From positions 19,631,201 through 19,695,200 of the forward strand of contig CM068314.1 of NCBI GenBank assembly GCA_034766995.1: a DNA stretch of 64,000 nt. Direction: 5' to 3'. Origin of the DNA: Acanthacorydalis orientalis. Lineage: Eukaryota; Arthropoda; Insecta; Megaloptera; Corydalidae. Positions 24,691 through 39,729 of the stretch are shown here, piece by piece. Under the pieces are notes generated by a model. The model did not search any database. It saw only the letters and a program-made list of their open reading frames with translations, and was not told the origin of the DNA. The translations under genes and the position numbers were made by a program. How positions within the stretch are numbered: the stretch's first letter is position 1; the number at the start of each line of letters is the position of its first letter.

Positions 24691-25570
24691 CACACATAAA
24701 AGTTAAAATTGTGTAAAGGCTAATATCATAATTACATTATATTATTCATTTTTTTGTCTTTTTAATTCATCTTCTTTGAATATTAATTCATTTAACATCG
24801 CTTTATTTAGTGACAGATTAGCAGGAACTCCATTGAATTTGATATTATAAGCAGTAAAAGTAAAATTATTAAAATTGTTCGTGTAATAAAAATTTAGTTC
24901 AGTTTTTTACACAAAACTAATTTAATGTAATGTATTTAAACAAGTAAATAAAATAGTGAAAATTTACTTTCTAACTTTATATGTGCACGGGTAGATGAGT
25001 ATAAATACTATTTAAAATTTATAATATTTTAATGTTTTTTTTTTTAATATACATTTTTTTTCAAGCAAATCAAGGAATTAGTTTTTTGAAAGGTATAAAA
25101 ATGTATAAATTAATTTAATATATTTATTATTTGAATAAATGTTATATAGGCGATCGATAAATAAATACTTATAATTATTTCAGTATACGTACTAGAATTT
25201 TTAGTTTTTAAATACTTCACTGAAGTTTTGACTATTTAAAATAAAAAAAAATATTATTATAAATTAATATTATGTAACATGATTGATATCATATAACAAA
25301 TGTTATTAAATTCTCTTAAAAACTGAAAATGTATGAAGTTTCAATTTTCTCAAAGGATCTTACCGCACTGGAGTTAATATGGGATCTTACAGTGACGTGG
25401 AATGAATCGTGGCATAAATATAAAAGTGGAGAATTTTGGACACTCGAAACAGATGAAATGGATGTAACAGCTCAAACATTGTTTAAAAAGTTAACTCGCT
25501 TATCACGTGAGTTAAAAGAAAAAAAGTACGTATTTTGAAATTTATTAAAAATATTTCCAAAAAAGTATAC

Positions 25571-25630
<60 letters not shown>

Positions 25631-26211
25631 ACACACATAGTAATACGAGTAAGTACTCGTATACTTTCTTAAAATCGTTTTTTCAATATTTTCTATTTTT
25701 TTCCTATTGTAATACTTACTGTTGATTGAATATATTTGTAAATGAAACGAGTTTTTTACAATCGAATTATAAATATTATTTTTTTTGTGCAGATGGTCCA
25801 TAGTTGAACACACAAGAAAGCGTGTTGATGCATTTCGTCGTGCTTTACCACTTATTGGAGATCTTAAGAATACAGCAATGCGTGAGCGTCACTGGGATCG
25901 AGTAAAAAATGTGATTGGGAGAGATTTTGATCAAAAATCGCCTGACTTCAAACTCGAGTTAATCCTCGATATGGAAATGCAATTGTATGCTGATCAAATT
26001 GCTGACATCTCAAATGCTGCCACAATGGAATTACAAATAGAAATGGGATTAAAAGTTATTATTGAAACGTGGAATTCTATGACCGTAGAAATGATTCCAC
26101 ATAAGGATACAGGAATATACAGGTTACATTGAGTTTACATTTTTTCAAAATCAGATTTTAAGTTGTTTTTATTATGATTGAATATATAATAAATGATTTT
26201 AGATAATATCA

Positions 26212-26260
<49 letters not shown>

Positions 26261-26276
26261 TAAATAAAAACAGTTA

Positions 26277-26324
<48 letters not shown>

Positions 26325-26652
26325 TATATCATAAATAAAAACGGTAATATTAATAGTTATTTAAAATATATGATATTATTATTACAGATTAGTTTCAGTG
26401 GATGATTGCTTTCAAGCTCTTGAAGAGAATTTAACTCAACTATCAGGAATGAAAAGTACTCGATTTGTTGAACCGTTTGCAGAAAAAGTAGATTATTGGG
26501 AACGTACTTTATCTTACATAATGGAAACTTTAGAGCAAGTACTTCATGTTCAAAGACAGTATCTTTATCTTGAGGTTATTCTTTAACAGTTATTAATTAT
26601 ATAATTTTTTTATTCAATATTTGAATTATTATAACTGTTTGTACAGTATGAG

Positions 26653-26715
<63 letters not shown>

Positions 26716-27992
26716 GTAACCAAGAAAGTTCTGTTGTTTTTGAATTGAGAAAAAAGCACTTGTGTATTTTTACATAAAATAACTTTATTCATTAAAATAT
26801 CCACCTTCGTATTGAATAACACTTTTCCAGCGAGAAGATAATTTATAAATTCAATTTTTATAAAACTGATTATTTTTATTTTCAAAAAATGTAGACATAT
26901 CCATTTTTAATTCTTTTTCATTATTAAACTGTTTACCACGCATATGATTGTTCAAAGATAAAAATAGGTGATAATCTGATGGAGATATGTCTGGGGAATA
27001 CGGGGAATGGGGGAGGATCTCCTGCCTTAAATTCATAATTTTGTTCTGGTCTCTACTGCAACGTGTGGTCGTGCGTTATCTTGCAAAAATAATTTTTTTT
27101 CCACGATTTACATGTCCTGGCTGTATTTGTTGTAATGCATCGTGTACTCGTTGGAGTTGTTCATTATAAATGTTGACCGTTAGGGTTTGACCGACTCGTA
27201 GATATTCATGGTAAATAATTCCTTTTGTAGTCCACCAAACACAGAGAAGAAGTTTTCGCGATGTTAACTTTCCTTTAACACTTTGTGAGACAGGATCGCT
27301 TAATGAAAGCCAGTAGTGAGTACGTTTGTAGTTGGAATAAATAATCCATTTTTCATCACTGATCAAAATTTGATCAAAAAAGTTCTCTGATTTCAGTCGT
27401 TAAATGAGAGGTGTACAGACAGTAAGACGTTGTAATTTGTTATTGAGAGTTAATTCGTGTGATACCCATTTACTTAATTTTCCTCTCTTTCCTGTTTTGT
27501 GTAAATGCTTCCGTATTGTTTCGTCACTTACTTTGAACAATTCTGCAAGCTGTTGACACGTTAAACTGGAATTTGTTTCAATCATTGTCTCCAATTCGTC
27601 GATATTTAAATTTGATGGTCTACCTGATCTGGTCTCGTCTTTAATGGATTCATCCCCGGCAGAAATTTTTTTAAACCATCTCTGGGCCGTTCTTGATGTA
27701 ACTGTCTTTTCTCCAAACGCAGTATAAATTTTTTTGCAGTTTCTGTAGCGTTAGTCCCAAGTTCAAATTTATAAAACAAATACGCACGTATTGTACTATT
27801 TTTCATATATATTTTTAAGGGTCATAATTATTTTTTAAATTAAGGTGAACAGATTGAGATTCATTCAAAAATTATCAGTAAAACACATGTTAATATCACT
27901 GATAAACAATTCTTGGAATTTTTCTGATAACAAGTGTAAACAATTCTTGGAATTATATTGTACGTTATAACGACAGAACTTTCTTGGTTACT

Positions 27993-28072
<80 letters not shown>

Positions 28073-31000
28073 GTATATATGTATATATATATATATATAC
28101 TTAATTATATATACTTAATATAATTAAAATAGAATAAAAATAAAAAAAATACAATTGTGATTACCATTGTACTTATTTTTTACCTAGAATATTTTCCTTG
28201 GTGAAGATATACGAAAACAACTTCCGCACGAATCTTCAGAGTTTGATAAAATAATGAATGAATGGAGAACCATAACTAGTAATATGCATGCTGCACCAAA
28301 TGCATTTAAGGCAACCCAATACAATCCACCTCCGTACCTTTACAATTTACTTTTAAGTATGAATGAAAAACTCGAAAGTATTCTTCGAGCATTAGAAGAA
28401 TACCTTGAAACGAAGCGACGTGTATTCCCTAGGTTTTATTTCATTTCAAATGATGATTTACTTGAAATACTTGGAAATTCTCGTAAACCAGAAATGGTAC
28501 AACCACACCTAAAAAAATTGTTTGATAATTTGAATAAATTGAAAGTTAAGGTATTTGTAATACAGTGTTCAGTTTGTTTTTATAAATAATATTTTATAAG
28601 TGAATTGAGTGAATGAATTAAAGAAAATTAAATAAATAATCAAAAAAGTGTAAAATTAAATATGAACCTTTTTTTTAAATGTTATATTTTTTTAAAATTG
28701 ACATTATAAAAATAATTGATAAAACACTCAAAAAGTAAGTACTGAAAAGAAATAATAAATATATATTTATTCTTGAGGAATAATTAATAAATTTATGATT
28801 TAAAATAAAACATCTTTTCTGCTTTATCAGCATACTCTATTATTTAATATATATTTTTTTAATTATGATATTATTATTAATTATAAATGAATTTTAAGTA
28901 ATATGAAAAAATGCACACATAAAATGTTCACAATTATAAATTTAAATGAATTAAATATTCGTAGCAAACTTCCGTCGATCATTCTGCAGCTGAAGCGATG
29001 TTTTCTGATGATGGAGAATGTGTACAATTTCTGAAACCAGTACCCTTAGATGGGCCTGTTGAACGTTGGCTTGGAGACGTAGAAACGGCTATGCGTGTTG
29101 TTCTACGCGATCAGCTTCGTCAATGTTGTCTTGCTTTACGAAAAATGCTTAGTAAGCGGGATAAATGGTTATTAGCATGGCCTGGTCAATTATGTAATAC
29201 CAGTAGTCAGGTAAATTTAGTGTAGTAAATTTCAAAAAAATGATTTGAATACAACGTAACATTTTTATCAGATTCAATGGACAACTGATTGCACTCGTTC
29301 TTTAATTCATTGTAAATTATTAGAAACAAAGAAACCATTAAAAAAATTACGGAAAAAACAAAATAAGGTACTAGCTAAATTATCTGAGTTGAGTAGAAGA
29401 GATTTACAGAAAATGCAAAGGTTGAAAGTTAATGCTCTTATTACAATTGAAATTCATGCTCGAGATGTTATCGATAAGATGTACAAGCAAAGTAAGTTAT
29501 AACAGCAAAGTATCAGAATAATATTAAGGACTGTTATATTAGGGAATAATGAAACTAAACGACTGTTTTTATTTAATGTTTTGTGTATTTATTAATTGGA
29601 TATAAAATCTGATTAAATTTAGAGAATGAAAAAATAAAATATCTGTATTATATTGGTAGATGAAATAGTAATCTTTTTGTAACAAAATATTTATTTGAGT
29701 ATGAAATATTTATATGAGTATTAAGATATAATAAATAATATTTTATTTTTGATATAGATTGTATGGATGTATCTTCGTTTGAATGGTTTTCACAATTAAG
29801 ATTTTATTGGGATCGAGCACTCGATGACTGTTTGATTCGGCAAACAAATACATATTTTATGTACGGATATGAATACAATGGAAATTCTGGAAGATTAGTC
29901 ATAACTCCGTTAACTGATAGGTATAAATGTGACATAGGTTTATGTATATTATCCTTTAACTGCTCAGCCATACATGACATTCGATGAATTGTATATACTG
30001 AATAGCGAACGTGTTTAAACATCTTTTAAGATATATTGTCTGATTGTCATTAATGTGGAGTTAATTTATTTTTTGAGAAAATATTAAACTCGAGTTGGCA
30101 TTCAATTATAAAATAATTAGTTGAATTTTAAAACAATATGTATTAATTATTACTATTAATATATTTTGTATTTGGATGCTATGCATTCATTTTATTATAT
30201 ATTAGAATAAATTAAAATAATAAATAACTAAAGTAATCTATTAAAATAATATTTATTTTTAATGACTATTTCATAAAATTAATTTTTGATTAATGTAAAC
30301 TATTTTATTTAAACAACCAACTAACGCATTTGGGTTATTTTATTAATCTAGATGTTATATAACATTAACAACTGCCTTACATTTAAATCGTGGAGGCAGT
30401 CCTAAAGGCCCCGCTGGCACCGGAAAAACCGAAACCGTAAAAGATCTAGGAAAAGCATTAGGAATGTGGGTAATTGTAAATAATTGTTCAGAAGGGTTAG
30501 ATTATAAATCTATGGGAAAAATGTTTTCAGGTATAGTATTGAACAACAGAAATTTTAAATTATTTTCAAATGTTTTCAGCATTGTTTTGATTAATTTTAG
30601 GTCTCGCCCAATCGGGAGCATGGGGTTGTTTTGACGAATTCAATCGCATAAATATAGAAGTATTGTCTGTAGTAGCACAACAGATTTTATCTATTCTTTC
30701 TGCTCTATCACAAAGGTTACACAAGTTTGTATTTGAAGGCTCTGAAATTAGTATAATACACACATGTGGCATATTCATTACAATGAATCCTGGTTATGCT
30801 GGTAGAACAGAATTACCGGACAACCTAAAGTCAATGTTTCGTCCCATATCAATGATTGTTCCTGATAGTATTATTATTGCTGAAAATATATTGTTTAGTG
30901 ATGGTTTTCAGAATACGCGAGTTCTTGCAAAGAAGGTAAATACAGTATGTAAATATTTTTTCAGATCTAAATATCTACACAATTTCAGGTGTTTACGCTA

Positions 31001-33459
31001 TATTCATTAGCTATGCAACAACTAAGTCAGCAAGACCATTATGATTTTGGCTTAAGATCCATGGTTGCTTTACTTCGATACGCAGGCAGGAAACGTCGAG
31101 CTCACCCTCATTTACCTGAAGAACAAATGGTTTATCTTGCTATGAGTGATATGAATATTGCAAAACTCACTGCCGACGATTTACCATTATTTAATCAAAT
31201 TATGTCGGATATTTTTCCTGGTGTTGAAGTTCCTGTTATAGATTACGAAGAAATGACGAAAGCTTTGACAGATGAGTTTAGAAATTTAAAATTACAAGTA
31301 AAATATATTCCATTTATATTAAATTATTTCAATTGAATTTCTACACAGTATATATTATAAAACCTTTTTTTCATTTTTAAAATATTATTTCATTAAAATA
31401 TTTTTTTTTATATCGGTAAATAATAATTATAATTATTAATTTTATTAGATAACCTTTGAATTTTAATTAGTATTAGTCATGTAACAAATCAATAACTATT
31501 TAATTAAATTTAATTATGAATATAAGCAATACGCATGAAAAGAATAAAATTATAATTAAATTGCACTATTTAGATAATAATATTTATTTATAAATTTAGT
31601 AATTGGAGAAATACTGTAGTGTGCGTAAATATTTCAGTTGAAACCTATTTAAAAAAGGGTTCATATTTGATATTACTAATAATAATAATTTAAGCAATTT
31701 TATCAGTTATTTCTGCTTTAAATAAATATTTTTATTGCAGCCTATAAAAGCTGCCATTACAAAGTGTATACAACTCTACGAAACAAAAACATCACGGCAT
31801 TCTGTAATGATATTGGGTGCAACCGGGACAGCAAAAACAGCTACATGGAAAGCATTACAAGGAGGTATGGGTCGCTTGAAAACTTCAGGAAAACCTGGAT
31901 TTAATCACGTTAACGTATATCCTTTAAATCCAAAGTCCTTATCTCTTGGTGAACTTTACGGAGAATACAATCTTAGCACTAATGAATGGTTAGATGGCGT
32001 ATTGTCTTCAGTTATGAGAATGACGTGCGGAGGTAATTAAAATTAAATAATTAATATTTTAATTGCACCTACATATATTTACACTCGATTATATATCTAC
32101 TTGTTTTTTTTTCATTTATAAATAAGTGCATATTTATCAATTCTTATTTATGTTTATATTTATTGATGACATACTTAATAGATGACTCCCCTAATGAAAA
32201 ATGGATTATTTTTGATGGACCAGTCGATGCTGTGTGGATTGAAAATATGAATAGTGTGATGGATGATAATAAAATATTAACTTTAATTAACAGTGAACGC
32301 ATTACTCTTCTTGAACAAGTGTCACTCCTCTTTGAAGTAGGAGATCTGAAAGTTGCTTCTCCAGCAACAGTATCTCGCTGCGGTATGGTGTATAATGATT
32401 ATAAAGACTGGGGATGGCGTCCTTTTGTAGATTCTTGGCTTGATAACCGTTCTGATCCAGAATGCCGAGAAGAGGTTTATTATAAATTTTTATTTTTTTT
32501 ATATTTTTATAACATTTAATATTTATTAGGTACATATGTAATTTTGTGCAATAGTAAAGAGTTATGATTTTAAATATATTTTTATTAATTTTTAAAGTTA
32601 CGTGAATTATTTATTCAATATCTTCCATCTATTTTGGAATTTAAACGTACAAAATGTCAAGAGCCAATAAGTACCCCAGAATTGAATGTCGTGGCATCTT
32701 TATGTCGTCTTCTTGATTGTTTTTTCATCAAAGAAAATGGAATTGATCCCCTCGATAAAGAAAATTTTAAAGGAATGGCAAAAATGTGGTTTTATTTTTG
32801 GTAATTACGTTTTAAACATTGTTATAATTTAATATTAATTTCTTAATATTTAAAACTATGTTTTTGAATAATTAGTATGATATGGTCAATTTGTGCTACT
32901 GTTGATGAAGAATCTAGAAAAAAATTTGACACTATGATTCGAGAAATGGAAGGAATATTCCCTTTAAAAGAAACTATCTATGAATATTTTGTAGATGTAC
33001 GATCACGTTCACTTTTAGCGTGGGACACAAAACTGAGTGATTCTTGGCGATTCAATCCAGAGTAAATATTTTTTTTTATTTAGAACAAATAACCTAAACC
33101 ACTTTATATCAATGATTAATTTTAGAATGTTTTAACGCAGATATAAAATTTGAATTAATTTTATTTTTGAAATTTGGGATAAATATATTTTAATATTTAA
33201 TTTAACATAAGATATATTTACCTAAAATAATATTTTTTATTTATTTCAGATTGCCATTTTTTAAAATTACAGTCCCGACAGTGGATACCGTGCGTTATGA
33301 ATATTTAGTATCAGCGTTATTAGCACGTGAATTTCCTGTGTTGTTAACTGGTCCAGTTGGAACAGGAAAAACATCGACTGCGTTTTCAGTTCTTTCTTCT
33401 TTAAATCCAGAAAAATTTACAATTCTTTCAATAAATATGTCAGCTCAGGTGATATATTG

Positions 33460-33512
<53 letters not shown>

Positions 33513-35690
33513 ACGTATGTAAATATGTATGTATTAATAATTTAGACAACATCCAATAACGTTCAAGAAACGATTGAAACGCGAGTTGAAAAAAGAAAAA
33601 AAGGAATTTATGCTCCTGTTGGAGGTAAAAAACTTATTACTTTTTTGGACGATTTAAATATGCCCGCAAAAGATACATATGGTTCGCAACCACCTTTAGA
33701 GTTATTACGACAATGGATTGATTATGGATTCTGGTATGATAGAACAAATCAGACAAGAAAATACGTATTGGTAATGTTTCTGTTTTCTTTATTAAAATGT
33801 TCTTGTCGATAATAAACTGTATTGTAATTAAGAAATATGTGTTAGAAAAAAAGCACAAATTCTGTTTTAAAAACGTAGATAAATATGGATTTTTAGGATA
33901 TGCTTTTAATGGCTGCTATGGGACCTCCAGGCGGCGGACGAAATTTTATATCAGATCGTCTTTTAAGCTGCTTTTCTTTAATTAACATGACTTTTCCGAG
34001 TGAACATCAGATTATTAGAATTTTTGGTAGTATATTTAGTCAACAACTAGCCGATTTCGATGAAGAAACTAAATTGATCGGTAAAACATTTTCAAATTTA
34101 TTTTAAAATAATATTTTTTGTTTAAAACCGCAATATAATGAAATAAATGTGTTCGTGTAAAATTACATTGTTTAATAATATAATATTTTTATAGACAATA
34201 TTAATATTAAGAATGAAACTGTATTAAAAATATTTGTTATTCCTTATTTCAATTTAATATAAAATATAGTTTACAGTTGTGTTCTTTGTTATGTAAACTT
34301 TGTTGTTAGTGTTGCTTTTATTGGTTTTAATATGAAATACGGTTTATAATATGTTTTAGAATAAATTATTTACTTTTGAAATTCTTTTTTCAATTATAGG
34401 CAAAACTTTAACGCTGATTGTTATCGATCTGTATAAAAATGTTACCGCAAAAATGTTACCAACGCCTACAAAAATGCATTACTTATTCAACTTAAGAGAC
34501 ATTTCGAAAATATTTCAAGGACTATTACGTAGCCACAAGGACTTTCATAATACAAAACAATCATTACTTCGACTTTGGATTCATGAATCCTTTAGGGTAT
34601 TTTTTGACAGACTGAATGATGATAAGTACGTATTTTGATATATAATTTTAAAAAAGTAGATTTAAATAATTCATATATTTAATATTTTTTTTCTAGGGAC
34701 AGGGAATGGTTTTTTAACCAAATCAATGAACAGCTTGGAAAAAATTTTGATCTTACATTTGCTAGTGTTTGCCCGTCTAAAGAATGCCCAATATTTGGTG
34801 CATTTATCAATCCATATAATATATATGAAGATCTACAAGATTTTAACGTATTAAGAAAGTATATTGAAACACAAATTGAAGATTATAATACTTTAGCTGG
34901 TGTCGTACGTGTTAATTTAGTATTATTTAAAGATGCAATTGAACACATTACTAGAATAGTTAGAGTAATTTCGCAACCTAGAGGCAATATGTTACTTGTT
35001 GGAATTGGTAAGTTTTTTGACTGCTTTTTTAAACTGATTAAGTCAATAATATTATTACGTAATTGTTTCAGTTTGGTTAATAATTATTAATTATTTTATA
35101 ACGTATTATTATAATTTTCAATTATTTTCTTTTTTTTATTTTCTTTTCGTTATAAAATATTTTCAATTAATAAATTTTATCCCAATTTTCATCGCTGTTT
35201 CAAGAAAATTGGATTTTATATTTAAAAAGATCTACAATTTAAAATTCTCCTAAACAAAACTCAAGACTGAATTTTAAATTCCGATCATTATCTTTATCAT
35301 GTTATACATTATCACTTTTTATGCAAGTAATACAAAAAAAGTATGTTTGTAATGTTTTTTTTTTAAAATACTTAAGGTGGAAGTGGCCGTCAGTCACTGT
35401 CAAGAGTAGCGTCTCATTTATGTGAATATTACACATTTCAAATTGAGGTTTCAAAAAATTATAAAGTCTCAGAATTTCGTGAAGATATGAAAACCTTATA
35501 CAGATTAACTGGCGTTGAAAATAAAACAAATATGTTTTTATTTAATGACACACAAGTAGCAGACGAAAGTTTCTTAGAGATAATCAACAATGTGTTAAGT
35601 AGTGGAGAAATAGCAAATTTGTATAAACCGGATGAATTTGAAGAGGTGATACAAATAGTTTCTTTTAGGCTCTAGCAATATTTTAACCTT

Positions 35691-35754
<64 letters not shown>

Positions 35755-38024
35755 GTATACTTTTCTCTCAGGGGACAAATATTTTTTCGCATTATTATAA
35801 AAATTTTATTTCTAAGTTTACTTGAACCATTAGAAAGCCTTAAAAGTTCATCATTTTATTTATTAAATGTTTGTTTTAAATAAATGAAAATACTATTTTG
35901 TTAACTTTAATGTTTTATATCTTTTTGACAATTTTAACATTTTCCTGAAATTAGATTTTAATTATGACATTGACATTATAAGTTAGTTATATTTTTGTAG
36001 ATAAAAAATCAACTCTCTAATGCTGCTACAAAAGCAAATGTAACTCAAACTGCAGAGGCTTTATATGGTTTTTTAATAGAAAGAGTCAGAAATAATTTAC
36101 ATATTGTTTTATGTATGAGTCCCATTGGTGATGCTTTTCGTAACCGTTTGCGTCAATACCCATCATTGGTTAACTGCACAACAATAGACTGGTTTCGTGA
36201 CTGGCCGCAAGAAGCTCTACTCGAGGTTGCGAATTCAAATTTAATTGATGTTAATTTTATACAAACAATTACAGGGCCAACAGAAATTGTAAGTAATAAT
36301 AATGTGAATGAGATTGTTTTTGATTTTATAACAATAAATTTACCTAATATTAACAGCCAAAGAAAGATTTCACAGCACAAGAAACCCAAGAATGCTTACG
36401 TAAATCTGTTGCTAAAATATTTTCAGTTGTACATGATTCAGTAGCAAAATGTTCTAAACAAATGTTAGAGGAAATGAAACGACATAATTATGTAACTCCA
36501 ATAAATTATATTGAGTTAGTTGCAGGATACAAAAAGTAATGTTTCTATTTATATGCTTTTATTTTTTTAACGCATCTTGACTTAAATAAGTTTATTCTAA
36601 TAGTTTATCTTACTAATAGCATGTTAAACATCAAAAGATCTGAAATAGCCCTTAATGCGAATAAACTGCGAAATGGTTTATCAAAAATTGATGAAACACG
36701 TGAAAAAGTACAGGTTATGTCTAAAGAATTAGCAGAAGCTCAAGTTAAGATTGCTGAATTTCAGCAGGAATGCGATGAAGTGCTGGTTGTGATTACTAAT
36801 CAACGAAAAGAAGCCGATGAACAGCAAGTATGTGCAATTTTTAAATTTTATTCTAAATTATACACATATTTTGTATATATATATATATCCACTATTGATG
36901 GTTATTTAGAAATCTGTGACAATTAAAAGCAAAAAAATTGGAGAAGAGGAAGCAGCATGTTTAAAATTAGCGGCTATTGCTCAGAGAGATTTAGATTCTG
37001 CAATGCCAGCACTTGAAGAAGCAATTAAAGCTCTTGATGCTTTGAATAAAAAAGATGTAACTGAAATTCGTTCCTATGGTAAACCTCCACAAAAAGTGGA
37101 GATGGTTTTGGAAGCTGTTATGATTTTAAAACAGGTATTCTAATAAGAAATAATTTAAACTAAACTCTCATAATGTAATAAATTGTAGAATTGTTGTAAA
37201 AAATTAATACACTTAAATATTGTTACAGGTAGAACCGTCGTGGGCTGAAGCCAAACGTCAACTAGCCGATCAAAATTTCTTACAGAACCTTCGCGATTTT
37301 GATAAAGATCATATCTCAGAAAAAACATTGAAAAAAATTGCCGTTTATACATTAAATCCAGAATTTGAACCAGAAAAAGTCGGAATTGTTTCACTTGCAG
37401 CTAAATCCCTTTGCATGTGGGTAAGGGCTATTGAAAAATATGGGAAAGTATTTAGGTAATTACAGATTTATAATTTAGTACACACATACGCTATAATAAA
37501 TATTTATGTAATCATGCTTTTGTTTAACTAAGTGTGTAAAATATATTTATAATATTTAGAGTTGTTGCGCCAAAAAGAGCTAAATTGAATGAAGCAATGG
37601 AATCGTTAGCTGAAAAACAAGCGTTATTGGCTGAAGCACAAAATAAATTAAAAGAAATTAGCGAAGTGCTTGAACGCCTTCAAAAAGAATATGAAGGCAA
37701 AATTGCACAAAAAGATCAACTAAATAAAAAAGTAAAATAATGTTATAGTTGAAAATTATTATTATTAAACATATTTTGATGCATTTTAGGCAGACGATCT
37801 TACCTTTAAATTAAAACGCGCAGCAATGCTAGTTGAAAATTTATCTGGAGAAAAAGATCGTTGGGAACAAACAGTTCAACTATTAGATAAAGAATATGAT
37901 AAGTTACCGGGAGATTGTCTTATAGCTACCGCGTTTATTTCATATTTAGGACCATTCGTATCACAGTACAGAGATGCAATGTTATCGTTATGGAAAACAG
38001 AGGCAAATGCTTTAAGAACAGATT

Positions 38025-38082
<58 letters not shown>

Positions 38083-39698
38083 AAAACATAATAAATTACT
38101 TATTTATTCCTTATATAAAAAAAGTCTTAAATGATTTAATTTACATTCAGAATATTTTAATAATTTATATTTTTATAGGTTCTAAATGAAGAAATTCCTA
38201 TGTCAAAAAAATTTTCTGTAATCAATTTTCTAACAGACCCAACTACAGTTCGTGAATGGAACATTCAAGGATTGCCATCAGATGGGTTTAGCACTGAAAA
38301 TGGCATTATTGTTATACGTGGTACTCGTTGGCCACTAATTATTGATCCTCAGTGCCAAGCAGTAAAATGGATTAGGCACATGGAATCTGCGAATGGTTTA
38401 CTGGTATAAGCTTAATATTGGCCTAATTTTTTTATTTAATTCTGTAAACTTCTAAATGAATAGTTTTGAATGAGATTTCAATTATAAAAATAAATATCTC
38501 AATTTTGTTGTATATAAAATCTTTCATATAGTTAATAATTAAGATTATACATATATATAATATAGGTGATCGACTTCGGAATGCCTGATTATATGAAGAT
38601 ACTAGAACATGCATTAAAAATGGGAAAACCAGTACTTCTTCAAAATGTACACGAAGTACTCGATCCATCATTAGCACCTGTATTGAAAAAGAATGTAGTT
38701 AAACATGGAAACCGATTACTTATCAAATTTAATGAAAAAGTTTTTGATTTTAACGATAATTTTAAATTTTTCATTACGACAAAAATGGGAAATCCTCACT
38801 ATGCTCCAGAAGTAAGTACAAATACAACATTAGTTAACTTTGCTGTAAAAGAAGAAGGTCTCGAAGCACAAATGTTAGGAATTGTTGTTCGTAAAGAGAA
38901 ACCTCTGTTGGAAGAACAAAAGGATCAACTTGTTATGACCATAGCTAAAGGTAAGCTAAAAATAATAATTGTAAATTTAAATAATTAAATTTTTTTTCGA
39001 ATTAAATTGTACATGGAATTCGAAATATCGTTGATTGTGATTTATTTATAAGTTAGTTTATTTTAAGAGAATATTTTTTTAAATGTATATAAAATACTTC
39101 TTTAACGAGAGAAATATACCATACAGGTTTTATTTTTAATTTGTAAAAGATAAATAATTTCTTTTTTATGAAAAAAAGTGTAGAATTCTATAATAATGAT
39201 ATATAATAAATTTTACTTATTCTTATTGTGAAACAAAAACTGAATGTCCATAAGAGAATATTCTTAAAAGAATTAAATAATTTTTTAAAATAATAATTTT
39301 ACATAATTAATTACAATACATTTGATGCTAATAAACTTTACAATCAATTAAAATAATAATTTTTGAGTTTATTAGCTGTAAAATACTTGAAAATAATATT
39401 AATAATTAACCGATTATAGATATCATAAATAACAATAACTCAAAACACACCAATGAAGATTTTTTTTATAAATATAATGACTTTTTTGACAAATTTAAGG
39501 AAAAAGAACACTTTTGGATTTAGAAAATGAAATACTTCGATTGCTATTTGAAAGTGAAGGATCACTTTTAGAAAATGAAGAATTATTCGATACTTTGCAA
39601 ATATCAAAATCTACATCGTTTGATGTTAAAGAAAGTTTAAAAATAAGTGAGACAACTGAAGTAGAAATTGATGCTGCAAGAGAAGTATTTATATATAC

Positions 39699-39729
<31 letters not shown>

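Larger units (their letters stand above)
25356..29920 (+). other. DNAH2: DNAH2 exons 17-23: linker (residues ~1279-1838)
   Basis: Exons: 25356-25525, 25793-26122, 26388-26574, 28188-28550, 28965-29210, 29272-29491, 29758-29920. This is the DHC_N2 linker that swings between pre- and post-powerstroke positions. Conserved blocks are [18 protein letters not shown] ([14 protein letters not shown]), [56 protein letters not shown] and [11 protein letters not shown]. Intron 19 (26575-28187) contains a full-length but broken mariner without disturbing the splice sites. Confidence 0.95.

Noticed and set aside
26851..27806. Four minus-strand frames that could be separate small genes
   Set aside because: Together they are one broken mariner transposase between matching inverted ends.
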